Notes: generated by a model not told the origin, from the sequence alone. A stretch of 64,000 nucleotides of DNA from an uncultured Parabacteroides sp. (GCF_947855115.1 NZ_CANTZW010000011.1:1-64000), one strand, 5' to 3'; counted from the stretch's first letter, positions 8,372-17,432 are shown. A program made the numbers and translations.

Positions 8372-10462
8372 TTATTTACGAATCATCAACTCCTTTATAA
8401 TCGAATGCGCTTTCGCATATTTATCAATGATGAATAATACATAATGCATATCCACCGTAATATTGCGGCAAACAGATTCATCATATACCACATCACCAAT
8501 CGTTCCTTCCCTATTACGATCAAAATTCAATCCAATCAACTCACCCGACGCATTAAATACCGGACTACCGGAATTCCCCCCGACCGTATGATTGGTTGCG
8601 ATAAAACAAGTCGGAATCGTTCCATTCACCGCATAATCACCAAAATCTTTCTTCTCATAAAGTTCATGGAATAAGGAAGGAATAGCATATACCTCATTTC
8701 TTGATCTCGCTTTTTGGAGCATGCCATCCAAAGTCGTGTAATAGCTATGCGTTACATTCTCACTCTGATAGCCTTTTATGGTACCGTACGAGAAACGCAT
8801 CGTGCCATTCGCATCCGGCCAACAATTCTCGGATCCGAGTAATTCCATTCGAGCAGCTACATACTCTTTCTTCAGCGAATCCAATTGTTGGCTTAACAAA
8901 GGGAGACAACACCATACCTTCTCAACATATAAACTGGTTATCTCATTGATCAAGGAAACCGCTGGATCTTTCTTTAGCAGATCAAGATTATTTTCCAACA
9001 AAGACCGAACCATCAAAGTATCCGATAAAACTGATTGCTCATAAATAGAATCAGCCCATTCATCAAGACTAGAAGCATTCTTTGTCAAAGAAGGAAAATG
9101 AAAATCCTTTGGTACATTCTTCAGATAGGAACGCATCACTTCCACAAACCACTCTTTGTCCATACTTAAAGATAGAGAATCACTTCTTTTCTGTGTTTCC
9201 CGTAAAAATCGATTTATTTTTTTCCAGTTCAAATGATCCTTATCCAATTCAGAAACAAATAAGGCTTTCTGCAACAAAGCGATCATACCCCAGCCATTCA
9301 AATACAAGCTATAAGGAATCGCATAAGCCACTTTCTCTTGCTCCACCCGCCTCATCCCTTCCAACAAGGAACCATATTGATTATGTAACATCGGATCTTT
9401 CTTCAAGCATGCTTCAAAAAGAGACTCTTCCTCCTTCCTCTTCCCAATGCCTTGGCTTCGACTCATACCGATGATAAATCCTTGGTATCTTTTCATCACA
9501 TTACTAACACTCCCATATTGAGCCGTATTTCGCATCTTGAACAAAGCGTCCCGTTCCATGTAGGTGCTTAACAAAGTAAGGTATTTGCCCATCAGATCGA
9601 TTTGAACCGGATAAGATACCTGGACCTGACTCAATAAAACCTCCGAATGCTTATACTGATCCGTACTACCCGGATATCCCAGCACAAAAGAAAAATCCCC
9701 TTCCATCAAAGGCCTCAAAGATATGGTAGCAACCTTCTTCGGCCGATAAGGAACATTTGTCGGAGAATAAGAGGCCGGCAGATTATCCGGACTCGCATAA
9801 ATACGAAAAAGAGCGAAATCAGCCGTATGCCTCGGCCACATCCAATTATCCACATCTTTACCAAACTTTCCCAATGCGAACGGTGGAGCACCAACCAAAC
9901 GGATATCCCGAAACACTTGGTATTGATAGAGATAATACCGATTACCCGAGAACATAGGAACGATCTTCCCCTCATATCCGGAAACCTTATCCGTATATCT
10001 CTTTTCCAAAACCTTAATCTTTTCCGTTCTCACCTTCTCTGGCATTCTATTTCCACGTTCAACGCACAAGGAGTCTGTTACGTCCTCCGTCCGTACTAAG
10101 AATCTCACCGACAATCCTTCTATCGGAATCTCTGTTTTTCCCTCAGCCCAATAACCTTCCATTATATAGTCGCATTCCTTGGTGGTCACTTGCTCTACAT
10201 ACCGGAGCGCACAATGGTAATTGGTCATCAACAAACCTTTATCAGAAACGATTACTCCAGAACAACCTCCACCAAAACGGATGATAGCATCTTTGAGACT
10301 AATCGAATCATCACCACATAAATCTTCTATGGGAAGAGACAAACCTCGTTCCTTTATATTCTCCCAATATGAAGCACTCGCATGGGGTAACCACACTCCT
10401 TCATCCGCATATAGGCAAAGACAAAAGGACAGGCTAATTATCACTAAAGAAAATCGTTTCAT
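8372..10462 (-). CDS. S46 family dipeptidyl-peptidase, DPP11-type (Asp/Glu-specific) by key residue
   Basis: 696 residues with a Sec signal (MKRFSLVIISLSFCLCLYA). S46 serine peptidases remove dipeptides from free N-termini in the periplasm. The triad is visible: His83 in TNYHCA, Asp215 in RHTADFALF and Ser631 in GGNSGSPV. The residue that separates DPP7 (Gly) from DPP11 (Arg) in the Porphyromonas enzymes is Arg here, about residue 649 in GLNFDRNREG, predicting cleavage after Asp or Glu. The Trp usual two residues later in DPP11 is Arg. It sits between an outer-membrane barrel gene and a glycosyltransferase with gaps under 10 bases, so it belongs to the RiPP operon rather than standing alone as housekeeping copies usually do. 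Confidence 0.93.
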   Translation of the reverse strand: MKRFSLVIISLSFCLCLYADEGVWLPHASASYWENIKERGLSLPIEDLCGDDSISLKDAIIRFGGGCSGVIVSDKGLLMTNYHCALRYVEQVTTKECDYIMEGYWAEGKTEIPIEGLSVRFLVRTEDVTDSLCVERGNRMPEKVRTEKIKVLEKRYTDKVSGYEGKIVPMFSGNRYYLYQYQVFRDIRLVGAPPFALGKFGKDVDNWMWPRHTADFALFRIYASPDNLPASYSPTNVPYRPKKVATISLRPLMEGDFSFVLGYPGSTDQYKHSEVLLSQVQVSYPVQIDLMGKYLTLLSTYMERDALFKMRNTAQYGSVSNVMKRYQGFIIGMSRSQGIGKRKEEESLFEACLKKDPMLHNQYGSLLEGMRRVEQEKVAYAIPYSLYLNGWGMIALLQKALFVSELDKDHLNWKKINRFLRETQKRSDSLSLSMDKEWFVEVMRSYLKNVPKDFHFPSLTKNASSLDEWADSIYEQSVLSDTLMVRSLLENNLDLLKKDPAVSLINEITSLYVEKVWCCLPLLSQQLDSLKKEYVAARMELLGSENCWPDANGTMRFSYGTIKGYQSENVTHSYYTTLDGMLQKARSRNEVYAIPSLFHELYEKKDFGDYAVNGTIPTCFIATNHTVGGNSGSPVFNASGELIGLNFDRNREGTIGDVVYDESVCRNITVDMHYVLFIIDKYAKAHSIIKELMIRK

Positions 10463-10470
10463 AAACCTAA

Positions 10471-12774
10471 CTATTTACCAACTTTCATAATACCAGCATC
10501 CGTGTCCGAATTATTCAATCTCTTTTGAGTACCATTCTGTTTGCGACCAAAATTTAAGTTCCAAGATAGCTGTAACACAAACAATCTGGAAGCATCGTCT
10601 ACACTATTGATTTTTCGAAACGAAGCATATCGGTTATAATTTCGGACCTCATGCTCTGTCGTAGAAAATGGATTAAACATTCCAACGCCAAACACCCAAT
10701 CCTTATATTTATAATTTAGTAATATAGTCTGGACATTCTCTCCTCCATTCATCTGCTCACCCCAAAACGTGTTAAACGTACTATATTGCTCATACAGCAA
10801 ACTCCACTGTTTATAATTTGCGAACAATGAAGCCCTATAATATAAATTTGTATAAGTATGCCTATAAGTATGACCCTCGCTTACAAAATAATTACTCCCC
10901 CCAGTCAGAGAAAGGCTAAAGATATCCCGGAAAAAACGGGTTTTAAACGTCAAAGAACCCATCAATTGATGTAAATGCTTTTGATTCAAGTTCGTTCGAA
11001 CAAATCGATCACCTTCCATATACGTTTCTTCCATAATCGCATCAGGAAAATTCATGTACATCCCCCAAAGCGAAAGAGAACTTTTACCAAATCTAAACTC
11101 TGAGTTTAAACTGAATTTATAATAATCATAAGGTTGCAACTCTGGATTTCCCCGCTGAATCTGCAAAGAATCAATATATTGATCCACTGCGCTTATATCC
11201 GCTAAAGAAGGTGAATAATTCTCTATCGAACCATTTAACCGAATATAAAACTTATCTACTGGAGTATATGTAACAGAGACTGCTGGCCGGAATGTATAAG
11301 CCTCATACTTATCCACTCCTTCTTGTTTTAACCAAGAACGGTATACACCGGCCCCAACCGCATAATCCAACTTCTTGATCTTCCCCGCAAATTGCAAATA
11401 AGCATACGTATTCGCCTCTAGCATTTTATTCGCATAGTCCACAGTCCCAGCATATTTATTATTTACTGATACCTGCGTATGCTTCAAGCCAGCGCTCAAA
11501 CGTCCCTTCTCCCATGATTTCTCATAAATAGCCTCGCCGATCAAGGAATATTTGTCTCCCTTCGCCAAAGAAAGAATGTCAGAGATCTCACGCCCATCCA
11601 CCGTTTCCAAATAAGTACGATCATTATCGCTACGAATATAGGTGCCAACAAGATTCAGAAACAAGCTTTGTTTTCGTTTAAAAGAATGAGACCAATATAA
11701 ATCCAACCAAGGGCGATCACTCTGGTTACTGCTCAAATCTGTCATTTGTACCACCTGATTCGGATGCCAGCTATTTTTCAAATTACTATAATAATCCTCA
11801 CCAAATAATCCCCTATAATATCCGATTGTCACATTTATGTAATCACGTTCTCCGGCTTGTATGCTATAATTCAGCAACAACTGATGTATGTTATTTGTCA
11901 AGTTGCCTGGTTCAGGAATCTCTTCCTTTATGAGTTCCCGACCATCCTCGAAAAAAAAATGCTCTTCATTCTTTCGCCAGACATTATTGAACTTTCGTGC
12001 CATCCCCATGTAATTAAGACCAAACTCAGACTTTTTATAACTCAATTTTGATGATAAATTATAATTACCCATCCCCTTATAAGGAGACTGAACGACATTA
12101 AACGAAACCGATCCTCCCGCTTCGTGTCGCCGAACAATATAATTGAGTACTGCGCCCGCATTCTCATATCGCATACCTGGATTTTCTATATATTCAATCC
12201 GTATAATATCTTGCGGTTGTATAGCCATCAACTCCTGTTCCGTTACTTTTACGCCATTTACCCGAAGTTGAAGACTTTCTTTTGTAGTTAAGGATACCGT
12301 ATTATCCATTAGATTGACATTTAATCGAGGTAATTGGAGCGTATTCAATAAATTGATACCATTAGTTGAAGCCGCCAATTGTTTTTGATTCGGGAAGATC
12401 AACTTCCGATCCGATTTATTTATGACATTAGCAGCAGTCACGGTTACCTCACTAAGAGACTCCACCTCTTCTCGCATAACCAACTTTCCTAAATCCAAAG
12501 ACTTATATAGCCCCTTTAACTCCGTTACATTATCCTCATAACCAATCATAGATACAATAAGCCTATAATCGCCTGAAGTTATTTTATCCAATAGGAAATC
12601 ACCTTTTAGATCTGTGGTAGTACCTAAAACAAATGTCGAGTCTTGCTTTTGTAGTACAACATTTGCAAATTCTACTGCATGTTCATCTTCTCCCCAAACA
12701 GATCCTTTAATCTTAATATTTTGGGCAGAACAGATACATACTGGCAATAAAAATAGTAATATCAGTATTCTCAT
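10471..12774 (-). CDS. Outer-membrane beta-barrel protein with N-terminal CarboxypepD_reg-like domain
   Basis: 767 residues with a signal peptide (MRILILLFLLPVCICSAQN). Residues 22-100 form a carboxypeptidase-regulatory-like fold (GSVWGEDEHAVEFANVVLQ, GDYRLIVSMIGYED), then a plug-like segment with RVNGVKVTEQELMAIQPQDIIRIEYIENPG, then a long aromatic-rich barrel. This is the outer membrane beta-barrel family 3 / TonB-receptor-like architecture without a SusD partner. In the RiPP cluster it could release, take up or protect against the product. It starts 72 bases after radical SAM enzyme A and ends 8 bases before the S46 peptidase gene. Confidence 0.85.
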   Translation of the reverse strand: MRILILLFLLPVCICSAQNIKIKGSVWGEDEHAVEFANVVLQKQDSTFVLGTTTDLKGDFLLDKITSGDYRLIVSMIGYEDNVTELKGLYKSLDLGKLVMREEVESLSEVTVTAANVINKSDRKLIFPNQKQLAASTNGINLLNTLQLPRLNVNLMDNTVSLTTKESLQLRVNGVKVTEQELMAIQPQDIIRIEYIENPGMRYENAGAVLNYIVRRHEAGGSVSFNVVQSPYKGMGNYNLSSKLSYKKSEFGLNYMGMARKFNNVWRKNEEHFFFEDGRELIKEEIPEPGNLTNNIHQLLLNYSIQAGERDYINVTIGYYRGLFGEDYYSNLKNSWHPNQVVQMTDLSSNQSDRPWLDLYWSHSFKRKQSLFLNLVGTYIRSDNDRTYLETVDGREISDILSLAKGDKYSLIGEAIYEKSWEKGRLSAGLKHTQVSVNNKYAGTVDYANKMLEANTYAYLQFAGKIKKLDYAVGAGVYRSWLKQEGVDKYEAYTFRPAVSVTYTPVDKFYIRLNGSIENYSPSLADISAVDQYIDSLQIQRGNPELQPYDYYKFSLNSEFRFGKSSLSLWGMYMNFPDAIMEETYMEGDRFVRTNLNQKHLHQLMGSLTFKTRFFRDIFSLSLTGGSNYFVSEGHTYRHTYTNLYYRASLFANYKQWSLLYEQYSTFNTFWGEQMNGGENVQTILLNYKYKDWVFGVGMFNPFSTTEHEVRNYNRYASFRKINSVDDASRLFVLQLSWNLNFGRKQNGTQKRLNNSDTDAGIMKVGK

Positions 12775-12846
12775 ATTCTTGAATTTAAATTATCACTACA
12801 TTTCAACTATAAATACTGTAAACAAAAACATTTCATCTAACAGAGA

Positions 12847-14367
12847 TCACTTATAATTTAATGGATGGAACATTGCAGGAGCATATTTACAACGAGGATC
12901 TGGATAATCCCAATTCTCCCAACCATAGGCTTTTACAATATCCACCCAACAACGATTTCTAGCACTAAAACACTTATCAAATAAATCACAACATTTACAA
13001 TTACTATTATCTCGAATTGCAGATCTATCTAAATTTGCCAAATAAAGAGCTTGTTTAGAATTCCATATTTCAGAAATAGTCTGCTCTCTTATATTTCCGA
13101 TTATAAAACAAGGATTCCAATATAATTGCTCACAAATTGTTACTTTTCCATCAGGCAATATAAACATATGATTATTTAACGCAGAGCAATAAGAGCCATC
13201 AAAACTTTCACTACCATTTTCACTAGTATAAAACACCCTATTATGAATAGATTTATTCAATAAAACAGGAAATCTAGAAGAAGTGACAATCTCCTTATCC
13301 ATATAGCAAAACAACTCGTCTACTTCTTTTGCAGATAATTTCAATTTATTAAATTTTAATTCATCTAAATATAATGAATTACTAATTGGAGAAATTCTCC
13401 AGTCTGTTATATTTTTAAGACTTGACAAAAAGCCATATAATTCACATATATCTTTTTGTTGTGAATTTTTACTTGTTAACACTGTTGCTATTCTATATTT
13501 CAAACCACTTTCATCTAAAGCCTTTATCGACTTTTGCATATTTAATGAATAAGAGGATGAAACACTCAACAGATCTTCTAGAACAGGAGAGGATAATGTA
13601 TCTATTGATACTTGAATAGGATTATTAAATTTCGTTGATTTAAATTTGCGGATCATCAAATTCGTTAAAGGATATTTTGTTGATATATATTCAGGAGTCA
13701 TGCCACATTCAACTAACTTAGCCAATATAACATCCCAGTTCTTATATAGCAGCACCTCTCCCCCTATCAAGTTTATTTGACGAATACCTAATTTTACAGC
13801 ATTATCAATAAGAGCCAATATCTCATCCATAAACAAATATGTATCAATTTTCGTATTTGTATCCGCATAACAGTATTTGCATTTTGTCACACAATAATTT
13901 GTAAGCATCAATGTCAAGTTAAGTGGAGAACGATACAATCGTGATGTTTTTATATCTATATTATCATCACAAGTAAGAATATCTTCAGTATATTCCCTAA
14001 AAAAAGAATCTTGATATTTACCATATTTAGATAATGGCATCAAGAGATTTTTAGGCAATCTGATTTTTTCTTGTCTCCAGATAACATAAACTGGAGTATC
14101 ATTCTCCAAAAACGGATGAATCAAATTTGCTATTTGAGATTTAGTCAGATTCAACCTCTCAGACAGTAACACTAAATTTTCCGACAAGCTTCTCTTATAT
14201 GTAAAAAAACTAAATATTAAAGCTTGTACTGGATGCAAAAATGAAATCCAGTTTTTAGAACTATATTCATTAACTGTCTCTTTTGAATATAACACAATCC
14301 TATACTTATCATTTGTCATCATATAGTCAGGATTCAATACATAAATATCATTATAAGATACATCCAT
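12847..14367 (-). CDS. Radical SAM/SPASM peptide maturase A
   Basis: 506 residues. The radical SAM cluster motif CxxxCxxC is Cys159, Cys163, Cys166 (CVTKCKYCYA), followed by LIGGEVLLYK (the SAM-binding GGE). The C-terminal SPASM-like region has Cys in CSALN, ICEQ, CKCCDLFDKCF, RCW and RCK, enough for auxiliary clusters. Residues 1-110 precede the barrel, begin with the paired-enzyme signature LNPDY, and may form a RiPP recognition element. It lies downstream of precursor A and is about 45-50% similar by eye to maturase B, suggesting one enzyme per peptide. The gene is visibly more AT-rich than its neighbours. The likely chemistry is a thioether or C-C crosslink, which is inference. Confidence 0.9.
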   Translation of the reverse strand: MDVSYNDIYVLNPDYMMTNDKYRIVLYSKETVNEYSSKNWISFLHPVQALIFSFFTYKRSLSENLVLLSERLNLTKSQIANLIHPFLENDTPVYVIWRQEKIRLPKNLLMPLSKYGKYQDSFFREYTEDILTCDDNIDIKTSRLYRSPLNLTLMLTNYCVTKCKYCYADTNTKIDTYLFMDEILALIDNAVKLGIRQINLIGGEVLLYKNWDVILAKLVECGMTPEYISTKYPLTNLMIRKFKSTKFNNPIQVSIDTLSSPVLEDLLSVSSSYSLNMQKSIKALDESGLKYRIATVLTSKNSQQKDICELYGFLSSLKNITDWRISPISNSLYLDELKFNKLKLSAKEVDELFCYMDKEIVTSSRFPVLLNKSIHNRVFYTSENGSESFDGSYCSALNNHMFILPDGKVTICEQLYWNPCFIIGNIREQTISEIWNSKQALYLANLDRSAIRDNSNCKCCDLFDKCFSARNRCWVDIVKAYGWENWDYPDPRCKYAPAMFHPLNYK

Positions 14368-14399
14368 ATATATTAGTATTTGAGGTATTTAAATAAAAT

Positions 14400-14444
14400 A
14401 AAGAGAGAAGCATCCATAATATCCAGAAGAAAGCTTCCCTCTTT
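14400..14444 (-). terminator. Intercistronic terminator/attenuator between precursor A and maturase A
   Basis: On the minus strand a 12-bp stem (AAAGAGGGAAGC with GCTTCTCTCTTT, one G-U pair) is followed by ATTTTATTT. It lies between the precursor A stop (14507) and the maturase start (14367), where partial termination would make more peptide than enzyme. Confidence 0.6.
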
Positions 14445-14506
14445 AATAAGAATAATACTCCTAAGAGGATCTATTTACACCCAGACAAACAATCGAGTTT
14501 TAAGTC

Positions 14507-14665
14507 TCAATTGTATAAATGCCCTATGCCGCAACCTAAAAGACAACCGCCATCGTCATCTTCGTCTTCACCACCTTGAACTTCCATAAGTTCATTAATG
14601 TCAAGCTCTTGAGCCTCCTGATTTGCAGCTAAATCTTTTTGCTGCTTCTCTTGTTTTGTGTTCAT
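14507..14665 (-). CDS. RiPP precursor peptide A (double-glycine leader)
   Basis: 52 residues, found by translating the gap between the two radical SAM genes. The leader has the classic pattern Leu(-12), Glu(-8), Leu(-7), Val(-4), Gly(-2)-Gly(-1) in LDINELMEVQGG, the signal read by C39 exporters. The released segment is 20 residues: the acidic run EDEDDD, then GGCLLGCGIGHLYN. It contains two Cys in C-L-L-G-C and no Ser or Thr. Precursor B has the same plan, which argues strongly against chance. It has its own promoter (14699-14731) and a following terminator. The likely partners are maturase A for modification and the ABC exporter for leader removal. Bioactivity cannot be predicted. Confidence 0.88.
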   Translation of the reverse strand: MNTKQEKQQKDLAANQEAQELDINELMEVQGGEDEDDDGGCLLGCGIGHLYN

Positions 14666-14698
14666 GACAATAAAATTTTAATTAAATTGAGATCATTA

Positions 14699-14731
14699 CA
14701 AATATATCACTACAAAATCCGAAAACACAAG
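14699..14731 (-). promoter_or_regulatory. Promoter of precursor peptide A
   Basis: Minus strand: CTTG (14728-14731), 21 bases after the TTG, then TATATTTG (14699-14706), a full match to the -7 element with a three-of-four -33 box. It lies about 34 bases before the precursor A ATG and after the maturase B stop, so peptide A can be expressed separately from the upstream operon. Confidence 0.7.
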
Positions 14732-14745
14732 ACTACAAATAGAAA

Positions 14746-16257
14746 TCATTCATAATCTAAATTATTTCTCATTTTATATGCTTTTTCGCATCTAGGATCA
14801 GGATAGTCCCAATTATTCTTACCATAAGCCTTTATTATATCAGCCCAACAACGATTTCTATTGCTAAAACAAAGATCAAATAGTTTACAATATCGACAAG
14901 GACTACTTTCCTGTATGTTTTCTCTCTGAATATAAGCTAACTGCAAATTCTTATCAGACATCCAAATCTCTTTTAGAGAAGAAGCGTTGACATCTCCTGT
15001 TATAAATAGAGGATTCCAATAAAGTTGCTCGCAGATACTCACCTTTCCATCAGGTAAAACGAACAAATGTGTATTTAAAGCGGAACATACAGCTCCTTTG
15101 AATTCCTTACTATCTATCAAGCAAGTATAATAAGATTTATCAATCGCTGTTCGATTCAACAAAATTGGGAATGGAGATTGTGAAGATAAAACGTTATTCA
15201 CATAACGAAAAAGCATCTCTATCTGAAATCTTTTCAATTTGATTTTAGAAAAAATATCATAATCAATCATTATAGAATTTACTGCCGGAGATATACGCCA
15301 ATCACTCAAATGAGATAATGTAATTAAAAAATCAAATAACTTTCGTAGTTCTTCTTCTCTTCCATTACAAGAATACAAGACTGTTGCCACATGATAAGTT
15401 ATACCACTTTCATCTAATAAACGAAGTCCCTTTTCCACTCGTTCTAAATAATCAGCATTAACTTGAAGGCTACTACACAATATATCAACATCATAAGCAT
15501 CCAAGGAAATTTGCAAACAATTGGTATATCCCGTATTTTGTAGTCGGACAATTAAATCTTCTGTAAGTGGGATTTTAGTTGAAAGATATTCTGGAGACAT
15601 ACCCTGATCAACCAACTCTTTCAATAATATATCCCAATCTTTATACAAAAAGATTTCTCCTCCCATCAAATTGATTTGACGTACTTGCATTAACTTTGCT
15701 TCTTGAATCAATTCTAACCAACGGTAAACAGGAACTAAATGCTGGACTTTCGTTTGAACATCCGCATAACAATATACACAACGAGTCACACAGGTATTAT
15801 TCAACATAAATGTAATCATTAATGGGCCAGAATAAAAACGGCGAGTGTCCAAATCAATCTCTTGGCAATCAAAATCGACCTTCATCAATCGAGAAGGAGT
15901 GAAAGGTGTTGTTAAATGTTTTTTTTGTACCAAAATATTCTTTGGAAAAAGAATTCGTTTCCCCTTCCAATTCACATAAATGGGTGTTGGATTTTCCAAA
16001 TAAGGAATTACCAACCGAGAAACGGACTCCACATCCTTTTTAAAAAAAGATGAGATCAACCCGATATTTTCCCCTAATGTACGATCATAGGTAAAGAAAC
16101 TGAACAACTTCGCATGAATCGGATGAATGAAGCTGTTCCAGTTTCGAGAACTATAGGCGTTAACACTCTCTTTCGCATACAAAGCGATTCTATGTATATC
16201 ATTTCGTAATACATAGTCTGGATTTAATACATATACTTGATCTTTATTTAAATGCAT
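14746..16257 (-). CDS. Radical SAM/SPASM peptide maturase B
   Basis: 503 residues and paralogous to maturase A along its whole length. CxxxCxxC is Cys156, Cys160, Cys163 (CVTRCVYCYA), followed by LMGGEIFLYK. The C-terminal Cys-rich region matches maturase A: CSALN, ICEQLYWNP, CRYCKLFDLCFS, RCW, PRCE. The N-terminal 110 residues carry the same LNPDY start and FIHPIHAKLFSFF block, possibly the leader-binding domain. It starts 17 bases after precursor B, so translation of peptide and enzyme is linked. It probably modifies precursor B. The exact bond formed is unknown. Confidence 0.9.
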   Translation of the reverse strand: MHLNKDQVYVLNPDYVLRNDIHRIALYAKESVNAYSSRNWNSFIHPIHAKLFSFFTYDRTLGENIGLISSFFKKDVESVSRLVIPYLENPTPIYVNWKGKRILFPKNILVQKKHLTTPFTPSRLMKVDFDCQEIDLDTRRFYSGPLMITFMLNNTCVTRCVYCYADVQTKVQHLVPVYRWLELIQEAKLMQVRQINLMGGEIFLYKDWDILLKELVDQGMSPEYLSTKIPLTEDLIVRLQNTGYTNCLQISLDAYDVDILCSSLQVNADYLERVEKGLRLLDESGITYHVATVLYSCNGREEELRKLFDFLITLSHLSDWRISPAVNSIMIDYDIFSKIKLKRFQIEMLFRYVNNVLSSQSPFPILLNRTAIDKSYYTCLIDSKEFKGAVCSALNTHLFVLPDGKVSICEQLYWNPLFITGDVNASSLKEIWMSDKNLQLAYIQRENIQESSPCRYCKLFDLCFSNRNRCWADIIKAYGKNNWDYPDPRCEKAYKMRNNLDYE

Positions 16258-16274
16258 CGCCTATATTTTAAACA

Positions 16275-16442
16275 CTAATACACTCCTGCAAGGAAACAGC
16301 CTAAACCACAATCACCTGCATCCTCATCAACATCTATGCCTCCTTCGATCTCCAAAAGCTCATCCAAATCCAGATTTGAGGATTCCTCACTCTCATCCAT
16401 GATCTCTTCTTCCAGTAATACTACTTTCTTCTTTTCTTCCAT
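16275..16442 (-). CDS. RiPP precursor peptide B (double-glycine leader)
   Basis: 55 residues, read from the gap between the GT2 gene and maturase B. The leader ends LDLDELLEIEGG, again with Leu(-12), Glu(-8), Leu(-7), Ile(-4) and Gly-Gly. The released segment is exactly 20 residues, as in precursor A: IDVDED, then AGDCGLGCFLAGVY. It has the same Cys-x-Leu-Gly-Cys core, no Ser or Thr, and a Tyr at the C-terminus. The N-terminal half of the leader is highly charged (EEKKK, EEEIMDESEE). It has no promoter of its own in the 18-base gap upstream, so it is expressed from the operon. Confidence 0.88.
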   Translation of the reverse strand: MEEKKKVVLLEEEIMDESEESSNLDLDELLEIEGGIDVDEDAGDCGLGCFLAGVY

Positions 16443-16460
16443 GTCATTTACTTTTTAGAG

Positions 16461-17426
16461 TTAACCTATTTCTTTTAATTGTTCTTCTATCAAATTCAGA
16501 TATCTCTGATATCGGATTAAGGCTTCCGGATATAAATGAGGTTCTTGGGATCTCAAGTGCTCCAACATTGTTAAATAAGAAAGACGAACATCTTCCGGTA
16601 AAAAACGCAATTGAATGGAAGCAAAATGGAACAACCATATAATTTTAACATATAGCCAACTGAGTAATTCGACTTGTAATGGATTCATCATATATGGTAC
16701 TGTAAATTTCATCAGCTGCTCTGCTATATACATTAATGCCTCATACCTTTTTCTATAATTAATGCTATTCATGGTAGATCCTTCCCGCTGGCGATATCCA
16801 TAAAAGTTAAAATCTATTACTTTTACACTTTGAGCATAACAAAATGTTTGCGGAACCCACAATTCGTCCTCGTGAATGGTTGCCTCAAACCGGATATGAT
16901 ATTTCTCCAACATAGCTCTTTTATACAAATAAGTGACAATCATGGGAGAAAACGCATTTTGCTCATTTAATCGGACTAAACATTCCGGGCCAGATAACAC
17001 GTCATCGAAAATGGATTTATTAGTTCGCTTATATCGGTCTATGCGTTTTCCATTATGATAGCAGAAAAGAACATTCCCCATCACCATATCGACATCAAAA
17101 TCCTCCGCTATCTTTACCAAACGCTCATAAGCGGACAAGATCACCCAATCATCACTATCCACAAAAGCTACATATTTACCATTCGCCATACCTAAACCAA
17201 CATTCCGAGCCATCCCCTGCCCTTGATTGCGTTGCCGAACTAGCCGAATACGAGAATCCTTATCCGCAAACGCTTGAGCGATCTCTCCTGAACGATCTGT
17301 GGAACCATCATCAACCAAGATAATCTCAATATCACGTAATGTTTGCCCTATAAGGGATCTCAAGCAGATATCTAAATAAGATTCCACATTATAAATCGGA
17401 ACAATAATCGATAACATGTATCCCAT
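16461..17426 (-). CDS. GT2 family glycosyltransferase
   Basis: 321 residues, GT-A fold. The start MGYMLSIIVPIYNVESYLDICL is the canonical GT2 N-terminus; VDDGSTDRSGEI and the metal/nucleotide motif FVDSDDWV follow. The C-terminal part is helical with a hydrophobic stretch near residues 255-275, possibly peripheral membrane contact. An alternative ATG at 17417 removes three residues. It is 6 bases after the HlyD gene and 18 before precursor B, so clearly operonic. It is the third type of glycosyltransferase in the cluster. The donor sugar and acceptor are unknown. Confidence 0.93.
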   Translation of the reverse strand: MGYMLSIIVPIYNVESYLDICLRSLIGQTLRDIEIILVDDGSTDRSGEIAQAFADKDSRIRLVRQRNQGQGMARNVGLGMANGKYVAFVDSDDWVILSAYERLVKIAEDFDVDMVMGNVLFCYHNGKRIDRYKRTNKSIFDDVLSGPECLVRLNEQNAFSPMIVTYLYKRAMLEKYHIRFEATIHEDELWVPQTFCYAQSVKVIDFNFYGYRQREGSTMNSINYRKRYEALMYIAEQLMKFTVPYMMNPLQVELLSWLYVKIIWLFHFASIQLRFLPEDVRLSYLTMLEHLRSQEPHLYPEALIRYQRYLNLIEEQLKEIG

Positions 17427-17432
17427 AAGCCT

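Noticed and set aside
8372..10462. S46 peptidase as an ordinary housekeeping DPP unrelated to its neighbours
   Set aside because: Its gaps of 8 and 7 bases to genes of the cluster and the matching acidic dipeptides in both precursors make a pathway role more likely, though a housekeeping role is not disproved.
14380..14589. Plus-strand 69-codon frame over precursor A
   Set aside because: It is the antisense shadow of the precursor A region; the minus frame carries a clear leader and core and the plus frame resembles nothing.
16444..16638. Minus-strand 64-codon frame
   Set aside because: It lies in another frame of the GT2 gene's 3' end and has no start signal or family resemblance.
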